A DNA stretch of 64,000 nt from CALELF01 sp045617925 (GTDB lineage: Bacteria; Synergistota; Synergistia; Synergistales; Synergistaceae): the NCBI GenBank assembly GCA_045617925.1, contig JAZLJR010000033.1, positions 1-64,000 on the forward strand, read 5' to 3'. A program made the translations under genes and the position numbers. Positions 24,988 to 32,922 of the stretch are shown here, piece after piece. Below the pieces are notes generated by a model. The model searched no databases, was not told the DNA's origin, and saw nothing but the letters and a program-made list of their open reading frames with translations. Position 1 is the stretch's first letter, and the number at the start of each line of letters is the position of its first letter.

Positions 24988-25803
24988 ATGATTAACGAAG
25001 GCGATAATGTTTTAATTTGGAATCCCAAAAAGGGAGATACCGTGCTTCTTACTGTCAAAAAAGGAGCAACAGTTGGCACCCACTTTGGACAAATTTATCA
25101 TGATGAAATTTTATCTCACGACTGGGGAGAGGGAGTAACGACACCAAAGGGCGACATCTACTACATAACAAAACCAACTCTGGCAGATTTTACAAGACGC
25201 ATAAAAAGGCAAACGCAAATTGTTTTCCCCAAAGAAGCCGGCTTCATTATTCAGCATTTGAACTTCTTTCCTGGAGCGCGAGTTGTAGAATGTGGCACAG
25301 GAAGTGGCTCTCTTTTAACAGCCTTTGCACATTTTGTTGGTGACACGGGACAAATTTACACATACGAAAGGCGTGAGGAATTTTCCAAGATTGCACAGAA
25401 AAACGCAGCTAAGTGGGGTGTGGAGCATCGCATCACGTTCCATGTGCAGGATATTGAAAATGGATTCATTGAACGAGATGCAGACGCTGTATTCCTAGAT
25501 GTGCCCAATCCTTATGACCACATAGGTCATGCCTATGATGCACTTGCTCCAGGTTGCCGTCTAGGAATACTTGTCCCCACAACAAACCAAATTTCACAAA
25601 CGCTCCTTGCAATGGAAAAATATAATTTTATAGATGTCATGGTAGTTGAGCTTATGCTTCGCTACTTAAAGACCGATCCATATCGCATTCGCCCACAAGA
25701 TGTCATGATAGGACACACTGGCTACTTAATTTTCGGTGCAAAAACACTTCCCATAAAAGAAGAAATTACGACAAAAGAAGCGAGACAAGATGCCGAGTTA
25801 TAA
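24988..25803 (+). CDS. trmI: tRNA (adenine-58-N1)-methyltransferase, TrmI family
   Basis: The enzyme methylates A58 in the T-loop of tRNAs. The 271-residue protein has a small N-terminal beta domain with a W-G-E-G motif, then a Rossmann core with SAM motif VVECGTGSGSLLTAFAHFVG (about 93-112), YERREEF (acidic ribose-binding loop) and the active-site LDVPNPYDH, a variant of the usual LDLPEPW. Start ATG 24988 has GAGG 8 bases upstream. It overlaps queH by 14 bases; both modify tRNA. Its promoter is not obvious because a terminator lies directly upstream. Confidence 0.88.
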   Translation: MINEGDNVLIWNPKKGDTVLLTVKKGATVGTHFGQIYHDEILSHDWGEGVTTPKGDIYYITKPTLADFTRRIKRQTQIVFPKEAGFIIQHLNFFPGARVVECGTGSGSLLTAFAHFVGDTGQIYTYERREEFSKIAQKNAAKWGVEHRITFHVQDIENGFIERDADAVFLDVPNPYDHIGHAYDALAPGCRLGILVPTTNQISQTLLAMEKYNFIDVMVVELMLRYLKTDPYRIRPQDVMIGHTGYLIFGAKTLPIKEEITTKEARQDAEL

Positions 25804-26338
25804 GGCAAAACCAAGACTCCTGCTCCACATCTGCTGTGCCCCAGACGCAACAATTCCATGGCCAGCACTTTTGGAACAATATGACGTTACTGGATTTTTC
25901 TATGGCTCAAACATTCATCCTCTTGAGGAATATAAAAGAAGGTTAGGCTCAGTCCAAATTTTACGTGAATCATTATCTGGTGTCGTAGTTCTTCCACCGT
26001 ATGAGCCTGATGTTTGGCACGAGGCAACATTAGGACTTGAGAATGAGCCAGAAGGTGGAGCACGTTGCGCTGTTTGCTTCCGTGAACAATTTGAAGCCAC
26101 GGCAAAATGCGCTAAGGAGCATAATTTTAACTGTATCACAACAACATTAACAATTAGTCCACATAAAAATGTAAAGCTGATAAATGAAATTGGAAATAGC
26201 ATTGCGACACAATATGGCGTTGTGTGGCTGGATTTCGTTTGGAGAAAAAACAATGGCTTTCTTGCTTCAATAAAAAGAAGCAAGGAGCTTGGACTATATC
26301 GCCAAAATTATTGTGGTTGTATTTGGAGTAAAAGATAA
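25790..26338 (+). CDS. queH: Epoxyqueuosine reductase QueH
   Basis: QueH catalyses the last step of queuosine synthesis in tRNA and replaces QueG in many anaerobes. The 182-residue protein shows LLHICCAPDAT (adjacent Cys pair), CAVCFREQ (CxxC) and the C-terminal YCGCIWS, which together hold the iron-sulfur and metal site, plus NIHPLEEYKRR. It is a full-length DUF208/QueH. It starts inside the end of trmI and ends three bases before the secreted amidotransferase-like gene, so three genes share one transcript. Confidence 0.92.
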   Translation: MPSYKAKPRLLLHICCAPDATIPWPALLEQYDVTGFFYGSNIHPLEEYKRRLGSVQILRESLSGVVVLPPYEPDVWHEATLGLENEPEGGARCAVCFREQFEATAKCAKEHNFNCITTTLTISPHKNVKLINEIGNSIATQYGVVWLDFVWRKNNGFLASIKRSKELGLYRQNYCGCIWSKR

Positions 26339-26341
26339 AAA

Positions 26342-27346
26342 ATGAAAAAGAAATTTTTTATATTAATGCTAGTAATTATAGTATGTTTTAGCGCTACCGC
26401 CTTTGCCTCGTTAGAGGGACCAGCGGAAAAACAAGACAGACCCGTAATCGGAATTGCATGGTTATCTAACTATGATGATGGGTTCTACCAATTTTGGGAA
26501 AGAACAATTTGGGAAGCAGGGGGATACCCAGTTTTTTTGCCACTTGTTAAATTTTCGGAAGATTGGTACACAGACTATAATGTAATAGCCAATAATTTTA
26601 CGGAAGCAAATGGTGAATTGTCTCTCAAATGTGCCAAAAAAATAAAATCCTTAGGCTGGCGACATTCAAATGTAAAAGAAGTTATGAAAGGCATAGATGC
26701 AGTATTTTTTCCTGGAGGGGAGAGTATAAGCACAACACTATATGCAAACCCACAAAAACCTATCCCGATAGAAGTGTGTAATCCCACACGAGATGTATCA
26801 GATTATCTTTTAATGTCATATTGTATTGAAATAGACAAACCAATTTTTTGTGTATGCCGTAATATGCAAATGCTTGGTATTATAAACGGTGCAGATGTTA
26901 TACAAAGCATTCCAGAATTCTGTACAAAAAATGAAATAAAAAATTTGGATACCCACAGGGTTATCATTGATAAATATGATCTTGATTTTACATGGCATGA
27001 TATCAGCATTACAGACAAAAAATCTTTGTTATACGAGATTGCTGGTAATGATACCATACAAAATGCTCCTTCTTGTCACGTTCAAGCAATAATTCCCTCC
27101 AAAAATTCTCCTTTAAAAATTGTGGCTACACATACAGATAAAGCAGGATTAACCATAGTAGAAGCAATAGAAATGCCTAGCAAAGCCTTTGTACTTGGCA
27201 CACAGTTTCATCCTGAATATATTTGTAGTTTAGTTCTAAAAGACAGGAGAGAAGTAAACTCTATCCTCTGTGACTACAAAATCTGCCTCCGATTTTGGCA
27301 AAAGTTAGTTGACGTAGCCAAAGAATGCAGAAATAAAGAAAAATAA
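26342..27346 (+). CDS. Secreted class-I glutamine amidotransferase-like (peptidase C26) hydrolase
   Basis: 334 residues with a clear signal peptide (MKKKFFILMLVIIVCFSATAFA, predicted cut AFA-S near residue 23). The mature part follows the gamma-glutamyl hydrolase / PuuD pattern: RPVIGIAWLSNY, EAGGYPVFLPL, FFPGGESIS, the nucleophile in FCVCRNMQML (C172) and the catalytic pair in GTQFHPEY (H290, E292). The elbow reads CVCRN instead of the usual GICRG. PuuD acts in the cytoplasm, so export suggests cleavage of gamma-glutamyl bonds in the periplasm, for example of wall peptides or polyglutamate. The substrate is inference. It closes the trmI-queH transcript and is followed by a hairpin. Confidence 0.85.
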   Translation: MKKKFFILMLVIIVCFSATAFASLEGPAEKQDRPVIGIAWLSNYDDGFYQFWERTIWEAGGYPVFLPLVKFSEDWYTDYNVIANNFTEANGELSLKCAKKIKSLGWRHSNVKEVMKGIDAVFFPGGESISTTLYANPQKPIPIEVCNPTRDVSDYLLMSYCIEIDKPIFCVCRNMQMLGIINGADVIQSIPEFCTKNEIKNLDTHRVIIDKYDLDFTWHDISITDKKSLLYEIAGNDTIQNAPSCHVQAIIPSKNSPLKIVATHTDKAGLTIVEAIEMPSKAFVLGTQFHPEYICSLVLKDRREVNSILCDYKICLRFWQKLVDVAKECRNKEK

Positions 27347-27356
27347 CTTTCTTACA

Positions 27357-27398
27357 GCAAAGAGAGCTAGACGGAAAAACTCTGTCTAGCTCTCTTTT
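27357..27398. terminator. Bidirectional terminator after the C26-like gene
   Basis: A 12-bp stem (27361-27372 with 27384-27395) has an 11-base loop, TTTT after it and AAA before it. On the minus strand it lies just past the stop at 27402 of the alternative frame of the His-rich gene. Confidence 0.8.
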
Positions 27399-27401
27399 AT
27401 T

Positions 27402-27498
27402 CTAGCGGTTATTGAAATTTTCAATTGCGTGCGTTCTAGTGTGCATCCTTCTGTTGTGATGTTTAGGTGCTCTTGGATGATTCTTGTCTTGCCTTGGT
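27402..27498 (-). other. Possible frame-shifted tail of the His-rich membrane protein
   Basis: Past the stop of the His-rich gene, a frame one base away continues from the A10 tract as KIGEPRQDKNHPRAPKHHNR and on to FNNR, ending at 27402 just before a terminator. This tail is also rich in His and Arg. Removing one A from the tract joins it to the upstream protein (129 residues in all). It may be reached by slippage or phase variation, or the printed tract length may be wrong. Confidence 0.5.
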
Positions 27499-27792
27499 TC
27501 ACCTATTTTTTTTTTGTGGAGCATTGCCACAAAAACGTTTTGGCATTGCTGTTGGATACTCGCCATAAGACTCTCTTGGTGCTGGTGGGCACATTCTGTG
27601 ATGGGGTCTATGGTGAAAACCGTGATGATGAAAATGGTGATGTCCACAGCAATGTGGTGCTTGTCTCATAGCTTGGCACATATAAAACTGCCGCATTTTG
27701 TGCCAAGTAGCCACCTTGCCAGTAAAGAAGCCTGTTCCAAAAGCAATAACTAACGCCAAAATTCCTAAGCCGATTTTCCAATTTTTGTTCAT
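27499..27792 (-). CDS. Histidine-rich single-pass membrane protein, function unknown
   Basis: 97 residues in the printed frame. One N-terminal transmembrane helix (IGLGILALVIAFGTGFFTG, about 7-25) is followed by a soluble tail with a dense His/Cys block (HCCGHHHFHHHGFHHRPHHR, residues 47-66) and more Cys and Pro. Such tails bind Ni, Zn, Cu or haem, and the orientation suggests a periplasmic metal-binding tail. AGGAGG lies 6 bases before ATG 27792. The frame stops right after an A10 run, and a neighbouring frame continues with a His/Arg-rich tail. It is a single gene, convergent with the C26-like gene. Confidence 0.65.
   Translation of the reverse strand: MNKNWKIGLGILALVIAFGTGFFTGKVATWHKMRQFYMCQAMRQAPHCCGHHHFHHHGFHHRPHHRMCPPAPRESYGEYPTAMPKRFCGNAPQKKNR
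27506..27515. repeat. T10/A10 homopolymer near the end of the His-rich gene
   Basis: Ten T on the plus strand (A on the coding strand) encode Q-K-K-N just before the stop at 27499. Nine A would open the frame to 27402. Confidence 0.9.
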
Positions 27793-28115
27793 AACTGAAC
27801 CTCCTATGATTAATATTTGGAGTACTCCGCTCCTTCAATATGGCTGTATTTTATCAAGCAAATATGTGAGAATATTGAAGAAACTGTGGAGATTTTGTGA
27901 AATTTGAAATAAAAACTTTTTGTTAATAGTATAATCAACGAAAAGTTAATTATTACTACTATTTGCTGACTTTTTTCTGCTTTTACCAAACAAAAACACA
28001 GTAATAACAATGGGCAAATGCATAAAAATGCCAATATATCTTGAGAAAGATAGTGCAAACAAATGAAGATTTTTTTTGAGATATTTTGATAATGAAAAAT
28101 TTTTTTTCTTTTTTA
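27793..28115. other. Gene-free AT-rich intergenic stretch
   Basis: I see no convincing gene here. It holds the ribosome-binding site of the His-rich gene at its left end and an inverted repeat AACTTTT (27914-27920) / AAAAGTT (27941-27947) that flanks TATAAT/TATACT-like sequence on both strands, so promoter activity is possible. A short minus-strand frame (27810-28058) has no ribosome-binding site or recognisable family. Confidence 0.5.
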
Positions 28116-28124
28116 TGATATACT
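28116..28124 (+). promoter_or_regulatory. Extended -10 promoter of the pheST operon
   Basis: TGA-TATACT at 28116-28124, 36 bases before ATG 28161. No -35 of quality. The leader is too short for a T-box or a leader-peptide attenuator. Confidence 0.5.
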
Positions 28125-28160
28125 ACCGAAGTAAAAGATTGTTTTGCGGAGGAAATTTAT

Positions 28161-29225
28161 ATGCCAGAAAACACAACTTTTGACGAGATAATTTCTCGCC
28201 TTGAAACAATAAAAGAGGAAGCTATAAAAAACATTGAAAGTGCGAAGAATTCAGATACCCTGCAACTTGTCCGTTCTGCCATTTTGGGCAAAAAAGGACG
28301 CCTTACTGAAATCTTGAAAACACTAGGCAGTCTTTCACCGGACATGAGAAAAGAAATCGGTATGGCATCAAACAAAATAAAGACATTTTTGCAGGAATTC
28401 TGTGACAAGAAGAGCGAAGACCTCCTATCAAAAGCCAAAGCTTATGACGGCGAAGTGGACATAACTGTTCCTGGCATTGCACCATTCAAAGGCGGACTTC
28501 ACCCTATCACCCAGATGTGTTATGACTTGAATGACGCTTTTCGTTCACTCGGGTTTGAAATATATTCAGAACCAGAAATAACAAGCGAAAAATATGCCTT
28601 TGACAACTTAAATTTTGCTCCAGAGCACCCAGCAAGAGAAAGCATGGACACCTACTGGATAGAAGGACACGAAACAGGAGCAGGAAGCGAACGCCTATGC
28701 ATGAGACCACACCTTACCGGTGGCAGTGTCCGTTATCTAAAAGAACATGGTGCTCCCGCACGTTTTGTATATCCTGGCAGAGTCTACCGCAACGAAACAA
28801 CAGACGCAAGGCATGAGAGGGCATTTTTCCAATACGAAGCTCTCATTGTGGATAAGGATTTTTCCTTCTCTTCCGGCATGATACTGATAAAAACAATTTT
28901 GGAAAAGGTCTTTGGCAGAAAAATCAAGGTCCGCATGAGGACAGGTTTTTTCCCCTTTGTTGAGCCAGGGTTTGAAATTGATATGGAGTGCCAAGTCTGC
29001 GGTGGAAAGGGATGTCGTGTTTGCAAACACGTCGGTTGGATTGAGGTTATGCCAGGTGGCACACCTCACCCAAATGTGCTGAAAGCGGCAGGGCTTGATC
29101 CAAACATTTGGAGTGGATTTTACATAAATATCGGGCTTGACCGGCTCGTTATGATGCGTTACGGTGTGGACGACGTCCGTTTGTTCCATTCAGCAGACCT
29201 ACGTTTTCTAGAGCAATTCAAATAA
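28161..29225 (+). CDS. pheS: Phenylalanine-tRNA ligase alpha subunit
   Basis: Catalytic subunit that charges tRNA-Phe. 354 residues: an N-terminal coiled coil (1-90), then the class II core with motif 2 (RVYRNETTDARHE..FFQYE) and the Phe site (FFPFVEPGFEIDME). A four-Cys insertion (CQVCGGKGCRVC) precedes GWIEVMPGG. It looks like a zinc knuckle and is present in only part of the family. Motif 3 GLDRLVMMRYG is near the C-terminus. GGAGG lies 8 bases before ATG 28161. It is first in the operon pheS-pheT-coiled coil-zapA-cvpA-mutS2. Confidence 0.96.
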   Translation: MPENTTFDEIISRLETIKEEAIKNIESAKNSDTLQLVRSAILGKKGRLTEILKTLGSLSPDMRKEIGMASNKIKTFLQEFCDKKSEDLLSKAKAYDGEVDITVPGIAPFKGGLHPITQMCYDLNDAFRSLGFEIYSEPEITSEKYAFDNLNFAPEHPARESMDTYWIEGHETGAGSERLCMRPHLTGGSVRYLKEHGAPARFVYPGRVYRNETTDARHERAFFQYEALIVDKDFSFSSGMILIKTILEKVFGRKIKVRMRTGFFPFVEPGFEIDMECQVCGGKGCRVCKHVGWIEVMPGGTPHPNVLKAAGLDPNIWSGFYINIGLDRLVMMRYGVDDVRLFHSADLRFLEQFK

Positions 29226-29238
29226 TAGGTGAAATGAA

Positions 29239-31662
29239 ATGAAATTTTCTTTGAATTGGATAAAACAATATGTAGATTTACCAACTGACCTCACAGCAGA
29301 AAAACTCTCCTATGACCTCACCATGACAACAGTTGAGGTGGAAGAAGCCTATGACCTAGGCTCTTCTTTACAAGGGCTTTTTGTCGGAGAAATTTTGTCT
29401 GTTGAGGCTCATCCAAATGCAGACAAACTCCGCATTTGCTCCGTAAACTGCGGAGGGAATGAGCCACTATCCATAGTCTGTGGCGGTATAAACCTTGAAG
29501 TTGGTCACAAGGTGGCAGTTGCTGTGCCAGGCTCTATGGTAAAATGGCATGGCGAGGGTGAACCGGTAGAAATTAAGCCAGCAAAGCTTCGTGGCGTTAT
29601 GAGCTTTGGTATGATTTGCGCATCAAACGAAATTGGGCTTGCAGAGCTATTTCCTGCTGAGCATGCAGAGATTTTAGACATCACAAATTTTGACTGCAAG
29701 CCAGGAGACAAACTCGCCGATGTGCTAGGCTTGAACGATATAATTTTAGACATAGACAATAAGTCCATGACAAATAGGCCTGACCTTTGGGGACACTACG
29801 GCATGGCTCGAGAGCTGGCAGCAATATACGGCTCAGAGCTAAAGCAAATTTCACATCAGGAACTGCCAAGTAATTTGCCAAAATTCCCAGTGGACATACA
29901 AAACCCAGACCTTTGCCCACGCTTTATGGCTATTGAATTCAGTGGAGTGAAGACAATGGCTTCCCCCTTTGCACTTCAAAGTTTGCTTTGGAGAATCGGG
30001 CAACGTCCAATTAACTTAACCGTTGACCTCACAAACTACGTTATGTTTGCCACAGGGCAACCAACCCACGCCTATGACAAATCTCACATAAAAGATGGCA
30101 TAATTGTCCGAAATGCCTACACTGATGAGAAGTTGGAATTGCTGGACGGAACTGAGTTGGCATTGTCTCCAGAAGACTTAGTTATAGCTGACCATGAAAA
30201 ACCCTTGGGGCTTGCCGGTGTTATGGGTGGCAAACACGATTCCATATCAGACACCACAAGCGACATTATTTTAGAAATTGCAAATTTCAAAGCTATGTCA
30301 ATTCGCCGCACCTCAAAGCGCTACGACACAAGGACAGAGGCAGCAACCAGATTTGAAAAATCCATTGACCCACAGAGAGTTGATCTAGCATACACAGTTT
30401 CGCTTGACATGTTTGCAAAATATTTCCCCGAAGCAAACATCACAGCAACCAATGATGTATATGTCAAACCATTAGCAAATTCTACTGTAGATGTCACGCT
30501 TGACTTCCTCTGCAAGAGGCTTGGCAGAAATGTAACAGAAAAGGAAGTTACAGAAAAGTTAAACTTGCTTGGATTTATCACAAGAGTGGAAAATGGAACA
30601 CTGCATGTGACAGCTCCTTCTTGGCGTTCTACAGGTGACATCTCTTTGCCAGATGACATATTGGAAGAAGTGGCACGCTTGATGGGGTATGAAAACTTTG
30701 ACTTTGTACCACCTACTGTTAGAATGACAAATGCGATAAATCAACCATTCTGTAATTTGGAAAGAAGTATCCGTGAATATTTAGCTTTTCGCTGCAATGC
30801 GCAGGAAATTTTTACATACCCATGGATAAATGATGAATACATTCGTATGGCAGAAATTCCAGAGCAAGATATGCTTCGCCTCTCCACCCCACCATCACCG
30901 GAAGAAGCTCATCTACGTTCAAGCCTTATTCCCGGAATGATTTCTTCTGTAGTTTCCAATCTTCGCTATTTCACTGATTTCAGAATTTTTGAATTAACAC
31001 CAGTATTTTTCAACAGAAATTTTGCAAGCGTGAGCGATGAAACAGAAAAACTTCCAGAAATGGCACGCCATTTGGCTTTTGCCTTTGTTGGCAACGATGC
31101 AAGACAGCTTTTCCGTGAAGCAAAAGGAGTGCTTGAACAAATGCATAGAGCGACTCAAATGGAAAGCTTGTTCTTTGCTCAAAACGACAAGCCATGCTGG
31201 GCAGATGACACCTTGTGGCTAAACATAAAAACTGGCCAAAATACGATAGGTTCTTTCGGACTTATGTCTGTAAAGGTCAGCAAGGCTTGTGGGGTAAAAC
31301 GTAGCCTCGTTATGCTTTGTGAGATGGACGTTGAGAAATTAACTCCACTTGCTTCACGCACAAACACATTTGAGCATTTACCACTCTATCCAACTTCTGA
31401 TTTTGACCTTTCCATCGTGTTTGATGAACAGGTGAAATGGAACGACATTAAAAAGCAGGTTGAACGCGTTGAAATGGTAAAGGATATTGCCTTTATCGAC
31501 GAATACAGAAGTGATAAAGTTGGAGAAAACAAAAAATCCGTCACGTTCCGCGTTTGGATCGCAAGCGACAACGGAACTTTGACAGGAGAACAAATAGAAC
31601 TAGCACAAAACCAGGTTTCAAAGAAAATCGAAAAAAAATTTGGCGGCCACGTCAGAAATTAA
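29239..31662 (+). CDS. pheT: Phenylalanine-tRNA ligase beta subunit
   Basis: Partner of PheS. 807 residues with the full bacterial layout: a tRNA-binding (EMAP-like) domain (GLFVGEILSVEAHPNADKLR, about 46-65), B3/4 editing domain, B5 domain, a catalytic-like core, and a C-terminal FDX-ACB domain (LPLYPTSDFDLSIVFDEQV). AGGTGAAATGA precedes ATG 29239, 13 bases after pheS. Confidence 0.96.
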   Translation: MKFSLNWIKQYVDLPTDLTAEKLSYDLTMTTVEVEEAYDLGSSLQGLFVGEILSVEAHPNADKLRICSVNCGGNEPLSIVCGGINLEVGHKVAVAVPGSMVKWHGEGEPVEIKPAKLRGVMSFGMICASNEIGLAELFPAEHAEILDITNFDCKPGDKLADVLGLNDIILDIDNKSMTNRPDLWGHYGMARELAAIYGSELKQISHQELPSNLPKFPVDIQNPDLCPRFMAIEFSGVKTMASPFALQSLLWRIGQRPINLTVDLTNYVMFATGQPTHAYDKSHIKDGIIVRNAYTDEKLELLDGTELALSPEDLVIADHEKPLGLAGVMGGKHDSISDTTSDIILEIANFKAMSIRRTSKRYDTRTEAATRFEKSIDPQRVDLAYTVSLDMFAKYFPEANITATNDVYVKPLANSTVDVTLDFLCKRLGRNVTEKEVTEKLNLLGFITRVENGTLHVTAPSWRSTGDISLPDDILEEVARLMGYENFDFVPPTVRMTNAINQPFCNLERSIREYLAFRCNAQEIFTYPWINDEYIRMAEIPEQDMLRLSTPPSPEEAHLRSSLIPGMISSVVSNLRYFTDFRIFELTPVFFNRNFASVSDETEKLPEMARHLAFAFVGNDARQLFREAKGVLEQMHRATQMESLFFAQNDKPCWADDTLWLNIKTGQNTIGSFGLMSVKVSKACGVKRSLVMLCEMDVEKLTPLASRTNTFEHLPLYPTSDFDLSIVFDEQVKWNDIKKQVERVEMVKDIAFIDEYRSDKVGENKKSVTFRVWIASDNGTLTGEQIELAQNQVSKKIEKKFGGHVRN

Positions 31663-31689
31663 AAGAATACATAAAAGGAGAGTTTTACC

Positions 31690-32049
31690 ATGAACGAAAA
31701 ATTGCAAAAGTTTAACGATTTACTTGACACATTAGAGGGCAAACTCCGCTTATTAAAACAAACAAACGATGCCTTAAATGACACTATCACAAGGCAAAAG
31801 AATGAAATGGACGAAAAGGATTTTCAAATTCTTCAGCTTCAAGAGGATCTCGACCATGAAAGGCAAAAAAGTGATGACCTTACAAGACAGCTTGAAGAAC
31901 TAAACGCACAAACCCAAAGTCAGATGAATGAATTTTCCGGTGATATAAATAATATTATTTCTCGTATGGAAAAAATTTCCGGTGAGAATAATGAAGCTAC
32001 AAGCGACCCAAACAACTGGAATAACAATAATCAACAATCAATTTTCTAA
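31690..32049 (+). CDS. Short coiled-coil protein, possible ZapB-like division factor
   Basis: 119 residues, nearly all heptad-repeat coiled coil over 1-95 with many Gln, Glu, Asp and Leu, then an Asn-rich tail (WNNNNQQSIF). No enzymatic motif. AAAGGAGAG lies before ATG 31690. It lies between pheT and zapA, 53 bases before zapA. Small coiled-coil proteins beside ZapA suggest a ZapB-like role at the division ring; this rests on context and composition only. Confidence 0.6.
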   Translation: MNEKLQKFNDLLDTLEGKLRLLKQTNDALNDTITRQKNEMDEKDFQILQLQEDLDHERQKSDDLTRQLEELNAQTQSQMNEFSGDINNIISRMEKISGENNEATSDPNNWNNNNQQSIF

Positions 32050-32102
32050 GCTTTAATTTATGAATAATTCAACACACTGCTAATATAGGGAAGGGAACAT
32101 AT

Positions 32103-32345
32103 ATGTTTATCACCAAAAAAACAGAAAAATTCACTTTTGTAGTGGGAAACAAGCAGTATTGTTTAACCTCTCCTCTTCCAAAAGATAAGATGGAGGACTT
32201 ATTGGGACGCGTCAACTCTCAAGTGACCGCTCTTCCAGCCAACCTTACGCAAGATGAAAAATTGTTGCTCTGTCTGCTTTCCTTAACTGCAGATTTTGAT
32301 TCCCTTGAACAAAAATTACAATCTATTGTTTCAAAATTGTCGTAG
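32103..32345 (+). CDS. zapA: Cell division protein ZapA-like
   Basis: 80 residues. The pattern (FVVGNKQYCLTSPLPKDKMEDLLGRVNSQV, then NLTQDEKLLLCLLSLTADF and a short coiled coil) is that of ZapA, which cross-links FtsZ filaments. It is a little shorter than usual. GGGAAGGGAAC lies about 6 bases before ATG 32103. In Firmicutes, zapA sits in the same place between pheT and mutS2, which supports the call. Confidence 0.75.
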   Translation: MFITKKTEKFTFVVGNKQYCLTSPLPKDKMEDLLGRVNSQVTALPANLTQDEKLLLCLLSLTADFDSLEQKLQSIVSKLS

Positions 32346-32357
32346 GGAGCACATATT

Positions 32358-32915
32358 TTGCTGGACACAATTTTAATCTTTATCTGTCTGTATTTTACGA
32401 TTCACGGGCTACGTAGAGGCTTCATTGGTGAAGTCATCTCAAATATTAGCTTTATTGCTGCCTGCTATTTTACATTTCATTTTTTTAGTGACGCAGGGAT
32501 GATACTTGAAGCAACAACCGGAATGAATTTTTTTCTCGCAAATGGAGTTGGTGCTGTTGCAATTTGGTTTCTCACATCATTCGTGTTACATCTTGTAAAA
32601 AGGCTTCTGCATGGAGCAGTTGTCTCTGCTAATCTTGGAACACTCGATAGGCTACTTGGAATTGTAGCTGGTGCACTAAAAGCACTGTTGATTGTTTATC
32701 TTCTAATGATACTTGGGGTAAATGCTGCTTACTATGCTGCTCCAGACTGGATGACAAATAGCGTAGTCATGATGCAAGCAGGAGAGTATTTGCCACAGGT
32801 TACAAAGACACTAAAAGCAACAAAATTGCTTCCAGAAAACACAACTGTTCCAGAAACAACCTTGAGTGAGTTTATATTGACTTACAACAAAAATGATTTA
32901 ATAGAAAAAAAATAG
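32358..32915 (+). CDS. cvpA: CvpA family membrane protein
   Basis: 185 residues with four predicted transmembrane helices (TILIFICLYFTIHGL, ISNISFIAACYFTFHFF, VGAVAIWFLTSFVLHL, ALKALLIVYLLMILGVNAA). RGFIGE near the N-terminus and LDRLLGIVAGALKALLIV are CvpA family blocks. The start is TTG 32358 with AGGGAG 8 bases upstream. CvpA is an envelope protein of unclear role. It follows zapA by 12 bases and precedes mutS2 by 7. Confidence 0.85.
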   Translation: MLDTILIFICLYFTIHGLRRGFIGEVISNISFIAACYFTFHFFSDAGMILEATTGMNFFLANGVGAVAIWFLTSFVLHLVKRLLHGAVVSANLGTLDRLLGIVAGALKALLIVYLLMILGVNAAYYAAPDWMTNSVVMMQAGEYLPQVTKTLKATKLLPENTTVPETTLSEFILTYNKNDLIEKK

Positions 32916-32922
32916 GCGCAAG

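Noticed and set aside
27810..28058. Minus-strand open frame of 82 codons with hydrophobic stretches in the intergenic region upstream of pheS
   Set aside because: No ribosome-binding site, no recognisable family, AT-rich composition explains the hydrophobic residues, and it overlaps the likely promoter zone of the His-rich gene.
28124..28160. Possible T-box or leader-peptide attenuator before pheS
   Set aside because: The leader from the predicted start to the ATG is only about 30 bases, with no specifier loop, T-box motif or Phe-rich peptide.
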